From assembly GCA_934309475.1 (NCBI GenBank), contig CAKRDK010000002.1, positions 124,001 to 188,000 of the forward strand: a DNA stretch of 64,000 nucleotides, in the 5' to 3' direction. Of the stretch, positions 46,841-53,601 are shown piece after piece. Numbering within the stretch: the stretch's first letter is position 1; each line of letters begins with the position of its first letter. The notes beneath the pieces were generated by a model. It saw only the letters and a list, made by a program, of their open reading frames with translations, was not told the DNA's origin and did no database searches. Both the position numbers and the translations under genes were made by a program. The DNA is from an uncultured Roseburia sp. GTDB taxonomy: Bacteria; Bacillota; Clostridia; Lachnospirales; Lachnospiraceae.

Positions 46841-47647
46841 GTGGAATACAAAATGGAAAATGAACTCCGTATTTTATTAATTGAAGATGATGAAACTGCC
46901 TGCGAAGAGATTCGCAGCTATGTAGATACACTAGATGATGTCTGCCTGACAGACGTCACAAACAATTCTTTTGACGCATTAAGCCTGGTGCAGGATACCC
47001 TGCCGGATGCTGTCATTTTAGACTTAGAACTTCATCAGGGAGGTGGTAACGGCTTTCTCTTTCTTGCCGGTCTCAAAGACCTCGGACTGCCCAAACATCC
47101 CTATATCCTGATTACCACAAATAATTCCAGCAATATTACATTTGAATCTGCAAGAATGCTCGGCGCGGACTTTATCCTCGCCAAATATGAATCCGGTTAT
47201 TCTGCCCAGTATGTAATAGAATTTTTACGAATGATGAGGAATGTCATTCTAAAACACTCCTCATCCTCAAAAAGTAGTAGTCATTCTTCAACCGAATCTG
47301 TCGAGCAGCTAAACCGCAAGCTGACGCAACGGATTCAAAGAGAATTAAATTTAATCGGTGTAAGTCCCAAAGCCATTGGTTACCGTTATCTCACCGACGC
47401 TATTCTGATAACCATTCACAGTTCTGAGAACAACCTTTGCCGTAAACTCAGCGAAAAGTACCGCAAAAGTGATGTCAGTATTGAACGTGCCATGCAGAAT
47501 GCGATTAACCGCGCCTGGCGCACAAATGATCCAGATGAACTTCTTGCACACTATACCGCAAGAATCAATGCCGACCGCGGCGTTCCTACCATCATGGAAT
47601 TTGTGTATTACTATGCCAACATGCTTAAGGTGGAATATAAATGTTAA
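46841..47647 (+). CDS. Response regulator with Spo0A-type DNA-binding domain
   Basis: A 268-residue protein. The receiver domain (about 8-130) has the acidic pocket IEDDE (15-19), phosphorylation site Asp61 (AVILDLELH) and Lys115 (FILAKYES). After a Ser-rich linker (about 138-152) the C-terminal domain (about 160-268) matches the Spo0A effector: LIGVSPKAIGYRYLTDAI, then SDVSIERAMQNAINRAW. Spo0A itself is usually single-copy beside spoIVB, so this is a paralogue with a dedicated partner. A GTG start at 46841 is preferred because GAGG lies six bases upstream. Confidence 0.87.
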   Translation: MEYKMENELRILLIEDDETACEEIRSYVDTLDDVCLTDVTNNSFDALSLVQDTLPDAVILDLELHQGGGNGFLFLAGLKDLGLPKHPYILITTNNSSNITFESARMLGADFILAKYESGYSAQYVIEFLRMMRNVILKHSSSSKSSSHSSTESVEQLNRKLTQRIQRELNLIGVSPKAIGYRYLTDAILITIHSSENNLCRKLSEKYRKSDVSIERAMQNAINRAWRTNDPDELLAHYTARINADRGVPTIMEFVYYYANMLKVEYKC

Positions 47648-47717
47648 CGCACTTGTGGGGCGTTAGCGTTTATATTGGGATATTGTGAAATTAAACTAGT
47701 ATTTTACAGCTAACAAA

Positions 47718-47823
47718 TACCATAATTCAAGAATTGCATGAATATGTTTCATCGACGCTCCCCCCTTTCTCAAGGGGAAGAATACGTTTTTTCTGCAATT
47801 CTATATATTCAGTTATTATGGTA
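47718..47823 (+). other. Folded leader upstream of the sensor kinase gene
   Basis: Nested complementary segments: TACCATAA (47718-47725) with TTATGGTA (47816-47823), AGAATTGCA (47730-47738) with TGCAATTCT (47794-47802), and an apical CCCCTT-TCTC-AAGGGG hairpin (47762-47777). A small ATGAA/TTCAT stem may form between. It fills the 221-base gap between response regulator and kinase and ends about 45 bases before the kinase start. It could be a leader RNA control element or a small RNA. Confidence 0.55.
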
Positions 47824-47868
47824 CTTTTTTAGTTTGTTTTTGTTACTTTTAGCACTATGGAGATTAAA

Positions 47869-49341
47869 ATGATTTTAACAATTATCAAACAATTTTTTAT
47901 TATTTATAGTTCATTTTACTTATATAACAAATTACTAAACTTGGAATACAGACACAAACTTACTAAGTTTTTACTTGTACCTATCTCACTCGTGATTGCA
48001 TATGCACACTATGTTTTAGTTACATTTATTCCTAGTTTCGCTATTGCTTTTACCATTTTACTTTTCTATTTCTTTGTTCTATCACTCACAACTGTCAATT
48101 ACAAAATTGCCTTTGTCACAACAATGATAGCTTTTAATCTCAATTACTTAGTATTTTCCATTTTCGTTCTTATGGTTGGTTCTATATTTTATGGATTGTC
48201 CCTCAGTCAGGATGAAATCGGTCTCATCTCTATAATGGCTATCAGTGGCATACTAACTTATTTAGCAGTTCACATTCCTTTTCTATTCAAACGTTTCAAG
48301 AAGGGAATGCGCTTTTTATATCAAACATTTATTATAAATTCAGGTTTACTCATAAGCCTTATTACACTTACATATTTCACATTTGCACGTCTGCGTGAAT
48401 TCCCCGGAGATTCCATTGCGTTCCTGCAACTCCTCTCCATCTTCCTCCTCGGCTTTCTTCTCCTGTTCTGGTGGAAGAACCAGATTACAAAGTCCTATAT
48501 TGAGAAGCTGAGAAAGGCAGAGTTGGAATCGCTGCGACAGGAACTAACAGAAAAGAACCATGAAATTGAAAAATTAAGGGAAAATAATGATGCACTGGCA
48601 CATATTATCCATCGGGACAACAAGTTAATTCCTTCGATGGAACATGCCGTTTGTGAATTTTTAGATAATAAAGATTCGCTTTCGGTAGACGAACTCGCAA
48701 AAAAGGGCGAAGCGCTCGCAAAAGAATTAACGGAAATGGCTGCGTCAAGAACTGGTATTTTGTATGACTATCAGGCACATGGACAGCACATTCCCATCAC
48801 GGGCGTATGCAGTGTCGATGCACTTTTATCCTATATGCAGAAAAAGGCTTTCTCTGCCGGTATTACATTTCAAGTTGGTATTTCTGCCGATTTGACCGCA
48901 TTTACAACATCCGTTGTCACACCGGAAGATCTTTCTCACCTGCTCTCCGACCTGATTGAAAATGCGATCCACGCTGTAAAAGACTGTCCTGACCGGAACA
49001 TCCAGCTTCATATTCATAATATTTCCGGAAATTATACCGTTGAGATTTCAGATACCGGCGTTCCATTTCCCATTGAAATTTTACAGGGCTACGGCATAGA
49101 ACAACAGACATCACACGCCGATGATGGTGGAAGCGGTATTGGCCTTATGGATATTTGGAATTTAAAGAAAAAATATCGGGCATCGATGCACATTCAGGAA
49201 TTCGATGCATCCTCCGATACGTGGTGTAAGAAAATCTCTGTTATTTTCGATTCAAAGAATCATTATCTGATTCAGACCTATCGTCCTGAGCAGATTCTCA
49301 TGACGTTAAAAAGAAGTGATTTGTATGTATTACAACTATAG
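47869..49341 (+). CDS. AgrC-like GHKL sensor histidine kinase
   Basis: A 490-residue membrane kinase. About seven N-terminal membrane helices (residues 1-205) lack an obvious extracellular domain, as in AgrC-type peptide sensors. A coiled coil (about 210-240) leads to the phosphoacceptor region NDALAHIIHRDNKLIPSMEH (candidate His245 or His248). The GHKL ATPase domain has the N box LSDLIENAIHAVKD, G1 VEISDTGVPFP and G2 DDGGSGIGLMDIWNL. GGAG before the ATG at 47869 sets the start over the frame start at 47857. It is the likely partner of the response regulator just upstream. Confidence 0.9.
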   Translation: MILTIIKQFFIIYSSFYLYNKLLNLEYRHKLTKFLLVPISLVIAYAHYVLVTFIPSFAIAFTILLFYFFVLSLTTVNYKIAFVTTMIAFNLNYLVFSIFVLMVGSIFYGLSLSQDEIGLISIMAISGILTYLAVHIPFLFKRFKKGMRFLYQTFIINSGLLISLITLTYFTFARLREFPGDSIAFLQLLSIFLLGFLLLFWWKNQITKSYIEKLRKAELESLRQELTEKNHEIEKLRENNDALAHIIHRDNKLIPSMEHAVCEFLDNKDSLSVDELAKKGEALAKELTEMAASRTGILYDYQAHGQHIPITGVCSVDALLSYMQKKAFSAGITFQVGISADLTAFTTSVVTPEDLSHLLSDLIENAIHAVKDCPDRNIQLHIHNISGNYTVEISDTGVPFPIEILQGYGIEQQTSHADDGGSGIGLMDIWNLKKKYRASMHIQEFDASSDTWCKKISVIFDSKNHYLIQTYRPEQILMTLKRSDLYVLQL

Positions 49342-49455
49342 GTGGGGGATATGCCGTCTCTTCTTAAAAAGTAGTCAATTTTTCAGAAGTAACATATGTG
49401 ATGTCTTTCTCGGGGCCATGGCAATTACCCCTCACCATTAAGTTTCCTTGATTAT

Positions 49456-49520
49456 ATTTGCAAATGGCCAACTTGTCCATGCTGTTTCATGCAAATTTGA
49501 AAAAATTTTTAATTTTTTTT
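49456..49520 (+). terminator. Possible weak terminator after the sensor kinase
   Basis: ATTTGCA (49456-49462) can pair with TGCAAAT (49490-49496), with an inner ATGG/CCAT stem, and the plus strand continues into TTTTT and TTTTTTTT. The stem is AT-rich, so this is tentative. Confidence 0.35.
49477..49498 (+). repeat. 22-bp direct repeat, right copy, bounding the regulatory island
   Basis: CCATGCTGTTTCA, then T, then GCAAATTT: 21 of 22 bases identical to 45342-45363, same orientation, 4.1 kb apart. It lies between the kinase gene and the GtrB-like gene. Confidence 0.75.
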
Positions 49521-50450
49521 GCAATTTGATTCCGCCACAATATAAAGTGGACGTTTTTTGACTTCCAGATAGGTTTTCGCGATGTACTGTCCCATGATTC
49601 CCATGCAAAACAGTTGTATTCCACCCAAGAATGTAATTACGCATATAGTTGATGCCCAGCCGGCGACCGGGTCTCCAAAAATCAGTTTGCGGATTACGAC
49701 AAACAAAATCATCACGAACGAAACCATCGTGCAGATGATACCGGACCAGGATGCTATCGCAAGCGGAACCTGTGAGAAATTGAGGATTCCATCTATCGCA
49801 TACTTAAGCAGCGACCAGAAGCTCCATTTTGTCTCCCCCGAAATGCGTTCCACATTCTCGTAAGGCAGCCAGTAGGTTCGAAACCCTATCCAGCCAAAGA
49901 TTCCCTTCGAAAAACGATTGTATTCGCTCATAGACACGATAGCGTCCACCATCTCACGCTTCATCAGCCGGAAGTCCCGCGCTCCGTCGACAATATCAAC
50001 ATCTGATATCCGATTAATCACCTTATAAAACTGTCTCGCAAAAAAGGAGCGTATCTTCGGCTCTCCTTCTCTCGAAACACGTCTGGTCGCAACGCTGTCA
50101 TATTCGCCGTCCTCTAAAATTTTTATCATGCCTTTCAAAAGATGCGGCGGGTCCTGCATATCCGCGTCCATAACGGCAACATAATCGCCATTCACATGAC
50201 AGAATCCTGCGTACATAGCTGCTTCTTTTCCAAAGTTTCTTGAAAAAGAAAGATACTTTACCCGCTCATCCTGCTCTGAGAGTTCACGTATCAGTGACAG
50301 TGTCCCATCCTTTGAGCCATCATTGACAAACAGATACTCAAACTCATATGTTTTCAGGGAATCGCTCACCTCACACAGCGCCTGATATAATATTTTTATT
50401 GTCGTCTCCTCGTTATAACACGGGATGATTAAACCAACTTTTTTTGCCAT
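49509..50450 (-). CDS. GtrB-like polyprenyl-phosphate glycosyltransferase
   Basis: A 313-residue family 2 enzyme starting MAKKVGLIIPCYNEE. The GT-A domain has FVNDGSKDGTL and AVMDADMQDPPHLL (metal-binding Asp pair) and ends with RKREMVD-type and SGETKWSFWSLLKYAIDG motifs. Two C-terminal membrane helices (about 233-290) follow. This is the layout of GtrB/DPM1-like enzymes that load a sugar, often glucose, onto undecaprenyl phosphate. With the GtrA-like gene two genes upstream it forms a Gtr-type side-group module. The ATG at 50450 follows the upstream stop codon by four bases. Confidence 0.9.
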   Translation of the reverse strand: MAKKVGLIIPCYNEETTIKILYQALCEVSDSLKTYEFEYLFVNDGSKDGTLSLIRELSEQDERVKYLSFSRNFGKEAAMYAGFCHVNGDYVAVMDADMQDPPHLLKGMIKILEDGEYDSVATRRVSREGEPKIRSFFARQFYKVINRISDVDIVDGARDFRLMKREMVDAIVSMSEYNRFSKGIFGWIGFRTYWLPYENVERISGETKWSFWSLLKYAIDGILNFSQVPLAIASWSGIICTMVSFVMILFVVIRKLIFGDPVAGWASTICVITFLGGIQLFCMGIMGQYIAKTYLEVKKRPLYIVAESNCKKN

Positions 50451-50454
50451 ATTC

Positions 50455-52377
50455 TCAGTCCATTCCATTTAAACTATAATCACATTTGACACGTGAAAAA
50501 TTCGGATTATAAAAAGGGTCTCCGTATCTTAAAATGTCGTTCCACGTTGTTCTCATAAATTCAATCTCTGTCTGGAATCTCCGAAGCTTTTCTTCCGAAT
50601 CCTCCTGACCACGCGACTTCGACTCATAGTGATATGCCTCCACATAAGGGTCATACACAATCTGATAGCCCGCTTTCCGCGCTTTCAGGCAAAGTTCCAC
50701 ATCATTGAACGCAACCGTAAGCTTCTCGGTAAAACCTCCCACTTCATCAAAGACCGCTTTTTTCATCATCAGGCAGGCGGCCGTCACCGCGCTGTAATTC
50801 AACTGAATCCCTGCTTTGTGAAGATAACCGTCATGAATTCTCCTTGTTCCGACTAACATATTTGACGCTGCACCTCTAGCGTGACCGCCGATTCCAACAA
50901 CAATTCCCGCATGCTGGATTGAGTCATCCGGATAATACAGTCTCGCTCCCACAATCGCCACCTCCGGGCGCTGACAGGTGCCAAGCATCTCCTCAAGCCA
51001 GCCCTCCGTCAATATCTCGATGTCATTATTGAGCAGCACCAGATATTCACCTTTTGCAAACAGCGCTCCATAATTATTAATCGCAGAATAATTGAAAATT
51101 CCACCGGACTCCCATGTCACAACCTGAAGCGGGATTTTACATCCATTTCTGTTTGTAATTCCATTTTCCCCCAGTTCGCGATAGAATTGAAAGGTTTTCT
51201 CGTCCACACTGTTATTCTCGATTACAATAATCTCGATGTTTGTGTATGTCGATTTTGCAACGGACGCAAGGCATTTCTGCAGCGTATCCACCTCATCCTT
51301 ATTTGGAATGAGAATCGACACCAGCGGATTGCCTGTAACCTGATAACGAACCCTGTAAAAACCGAGATTTTCTGTCAGACTGACTTCTGCCGGTATCTTC
51401 ATGCGCTCTAAATGCGCCGCAACCACTTCTTTTCCTGCGTCAAATGCATACGATTTGCTGTCCTGATTGCCCGCGGTAGAACCCTCGTGCATTCTCCAGT
51501 GATAGAGCACTTTCGGAATATGCACAATTCTTTCTGCCTGTTCCACACAACGGAAAATAAAATCGTAATCCTGTGCTCCCTCAAATGCTTCCCGGAATCC
51601 ACCTGCGGCTTCCGCAAGTCCTTTTTTTATCACACACAGATGCGTAATATAATTGTTCGAACGGAGCAAATCAATGCTAAAATCCGGTTTAAAATGAGGT
51701 GCATAGTGCTCCGACACATCTTCCGTCACCTTATCTTCGTCCGTATAAATAAAATCGGGAACTCCCTGTTCCTTTGCGCGGAATCCCCCGCACTCTGTCA
51801 GTTTTCCCATATAAGTATCCCAGTGCACTCCGGACTGCTTCACCTTCTCCGGAAAACAGATGGCTTTCGCCGCCTCGTAAAGTGCGTCCGGTGCTAAAAG
51901 ATCATCGTGGTCAAGCAGGGCAATGTAGGCTCCTGTCGCCATTTTGAATGCCTGATTGGTATTTCCTGCAATTCCCTCATTTTTCTCTAAATGACGGTAT
52001 ACGATTCTATCATCTTCCTTTGCGAAAGATTCGACAATCTCTTTTACGCCATCTTCGGACTCCGTTGCATCTGCGATGCACAGTTCCCAGTTTGCATAAG
52101 ACTGCTCCTGAACCGACGCTATCATCTGGCGCAGATATTCCTCCGGTGTCTTATATGCCGGAACTAAAATACTAATCTTTGGCGCCTGTTTCCACTTCGC
52201 AGATTCTTTCTTCTGCCGGATAAGTTCTTCCTCCGCCACGCAGTGCGCAAGATACCAGTCCTGGTACGCAATGTCCTCCGGCTCACTTTTCTCCTTCAGG
52301 CGAATCACAAATTCTTTCCATCCATAATTTTTTAAATAACGGATTCCTTTATATATATTGTAAGGTGTTGGTTTCAT
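50455..52377 (-). CDS. Tandem family 2 glycosyltransferase (640 aa)
   Basis: Two complete GT-A domains. The first (about 65-345) has ISILVPAYKTPEEYLRQMIAS, LDHDDLLAPDALYEAA, TDEDKV and EGAQDYDFIFRC. The second (about 350-600) has VSILIPNKDEVDTLQKCLAS, LLNNDIEILTEGWLEEML, GARLYYPDDSIQHAGIVVG and FNDVELCLKARKAG. The pattern matches bifunctional glycosyltransferases of O-antigen and wall polysaccharide loci. AAGGATAGAAAAGT precedes the ATG. It lies between the GtrA-like and GtrB-like genes, so its product may carry the Gtr-added sugar. Donors unknown. Confidence 0.9.
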   Translation of the reverse strand: MKPTPYNIYKGIRYLKNYGWKEFVIRLKEKSEPEDIAYQDWYLAHCVAEEELIRQKKESAKWKQAPKISILVPAYKTPEEYLRQMIASVQEQSYANWELCIADATESEDGVKEIVESFAKEDDRIVYRHLEKNEGIAGNTNQAFKMATGAYIALLDHDDLLAPDALYEAAKAICFPEKVKQSGVHWDTYMGKLTECGGFRAKEQGVPDFIYTDEDKVTEDVSEHYAPHFKPDFSIDLLRSNNYITHLCVIKKGLAEAAGGFREAFEGAQDYDFIFRCVEQAERIVHIPKVLYHWRMHEGSTAGNQDSKSYAFDAGKEVVAAHLERMKIPAEVSLTENLGFYRVRYQVTGNPLVSILIPNKDEVDTLQKCLASVAKSTYTNIEIIVIENNSVDEKTFQFYRELGENGITNRNGCKIPLQVVTWESGGIFNYSAINNYGALFAKGEYLVLLNNDIEILTEGWLEEMLGTCQRPEVAIVGARLYYPDDSIQHAGIVVGIGGHARGAASNMLVGTRRIHDGYLHKAGIQLNYSAVTAACLMMKKAVFDEVGGFTEKLTVAFNDVELCLKARKAGYQIVYDPYVEAYHYESKSRGQEDSEEKLRRFQTEIEFMRTTWNDILRYGDPFYNPNFSRVKCDYSLNGMD

Positions 52378-52390
52378 ACTTTTCTATCCT

Positions 52391-52792
52391 TTATTTTTTC
52401 CGAAAAATCAGCAGCTTACTTGCCACAAAATTAACTACAATCACTATTATATTGGTCAGTATCTTCATCCACATATCCGGGAAATGAAGCTTATCCACAA
52501 ACAAATACATCATGCCGACGTCCAACAGCCCGGTTAAAAATCTGCATGCAAAAAAAGAAATCAATTCTTTTACAATTTCTTTTCCTCCCGTAACATGGCT
52601 CTCGAATACCCATATTTTGTTGGTCACATAAGCAAAAAGGACAGACAAAAACCATGCCACCCCGGTGCTTATCACAGTATCAATTCCAAGCGGATGCGCA
52701 CACACATAATAGACAACAAGATTGACAAGCGTTGTCCCCGCTCCAAAAATGCAGTAGCTTATGACTTCCCTGTATCTTTTCAACAGTTCCAT
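52391..52792 (-). CDS. GtrA family membrane protein (putative flippase)
   Basis: A 133-residue protein with four membrane helices. The GtrA signature segments are ISYCIFGAGTTLVNLVVYY, ISTGVAWFLSVLFAYVTNKIWVFES, ACRFLTGLLDVGMMYLF and LTNIIVIVVNFVASKLLIFRK. GtrA proteins are believed to flip undecaprenyl-phosphate-linked sugars across the membrane. A strong terminator just upstream (52854-52886) makes it the first gene of a three-gene unit with the tandem glycosyltransferase and the GtrB-like enzyme. Confidence 0.9.
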   Translation of the reverse strand: MELLKRYREVISYCIFGAGTTLVNLVVYYVCAHPLGIDTVISTGVAWFLSVLFAYVTNKIWVFESHVTGGKEIVKELISFFACRFLTGLLDVGMMYLFVDKLHFPDMWMKILTNIIVIVVNFVASKLLIFRKK

Positions 52793-52853
52793 AGATTCTC
52801 AACTTTCCTGTATTTCTAACGTTTCATGCGAACGTCGTTTTTGATTTTAACAC

Positions 52854-52886
52854 AAAAAGCAGGCAAAGTCTACTCGCCTGCTTTTT
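52854..52886 (-). terminator. Terminator of the aminotransferase-flippase operon
   Basis: AAAAAGCAGGC pairs perfectly with GCCTGCTTTTT and on the minus strand GTGTTAAAATC follows the stem's T-rich end. It separates the operon running from 57252 from the GtrA unit. Confidence 0.85.
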
Positions 52887-52887
52887 G

Positions 52888-53229
52888 TTAAGTTCCCATG
52901 TGAAACACCAATATTCCGAATAAAATTAAAAAGTTGCCAATCAGTTTTTTCCTTGTAATTTTTTCTTTCAAAAAAATCCTGCCAAGAATCATAACAAAGA
53001 GATATCCCACAGATTCAATAATAGCTTCCTTTTTGTAATCCATTCCACGGAGTGCTAAAATTGTTAAAACCGTGGAGCACACCATCATCCCATATCCCAG
53101 CATCACTTTCAGATTAACATATTCTTTCCAGAACACCTCATGTTCCTCAGATGCACTTAACTTTAACAGAATCTGCGAACAGGATGCAACAAACACAGAT
53201 ATTATTAAAATTACAACATAATTATTCAT
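52888..53229 (-). CDS. Small EamA/SMR-type membrane protein, ArnF/ArnE-like subunit
   Basis: A 113-residue protein with four membrane helices: YVVILIISVFVASCSQILLKLS, MLGYGMMVCSTVLTILALRGMDYK, AIIESVGYLFVMILGRIFLKEKI and LIGNFLILFGILVFHMG. Half-size EamA proteins in pairs, such as ArnE/ArnF, flip aminoarabinosyl-undecaprenyl phosphate. It overlaps the companion gene by 8 bases, which argues for a heterodimer. The start is uncertain (ATG at 53229, or GTG at 53235), since neither has a clear ribosome binding site; coupling probably drives translation. Confidence 0.8.
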   Translation of the reverse strand: MNNYVVILIISVFVASCSQILLKLSASEEHEVFWKEYVNLKVMLGYGMMVCSTVLTILALRGMDYKKEAIIESVGYLFVMILGRIFLKEKITRKKLIGNFLILFGILVFHMGT

Positions 53230-53584
53230 CTTCACTATTTACAATCATTGTTCCTGCAATAACAATAATTACTCCTATCACATTTTGTACTGTAATCCTC
53301 TCCCGAAAGAAAAGTGTTGCAAACAGAAGTGTCCATAACAGTCCTATTGCCCGGTTTGCATAAGCCACTGAAATTTCCATGTACTTTATTACCTGCTGCC
53401 ACAAAATTGCATAAATACCAAGGCACAAAATTTCCATTCCGTATAACAGCAGAAATCTCATACTGAAAAATGCCTGTTGTGATGCAAATTTTGCAACTAC
53501 CGTGGAAAACGAGTAAATAGCTACAATGGCCTGTACTGCAATTATCTCCAGCATAAGACCTTTTTTTTTCGATTCTGACTTCAT
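53222..53584 (-). CDS. Small EamA/SMR-type membrane protein, second subunit
   Basis: A 120-residue protein with four membrane helices: EIIAVQAIVAIYSFSTVVAKFA, FLLLYGMEILCLGIYAILWQQVI, YMEISVAYANRAIGLLWTLLFATLFFRERIT and NVIGVIIVIAGTMIVNSE. It pairs with the gene at 52888-53229 (8-base overlap), giving the two-subunit half-EamA layout of ArnE/ArnF-type flippases. It follows the aminotransferase/ATP-grasp gene by 17 bases, so the flippase substrate is probably a lipid-linked sugar made by that enzyme. Confidence 0.8.
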   Translation of the reverse strand: MKSESKKKGLMLEIIAVQAIVAIYSFSTVVAKFASQQAFFSMRFLLLYGMEILCLGIYAILWQQVIKYMEISVAYANRAIGLLWTLLFATLFFRERITVQNVIGVIIVIAGTMIVNSEDE

Positions 53585-53601
53585 CCCATTCCCTACTTTT
53601 A

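Noticed and set aside
45342..49498. Integrative element or prophage between the direct repeats
   Set aside because: No integrase, recombinase or phage gene is present; the repeats are reported as an observation only.
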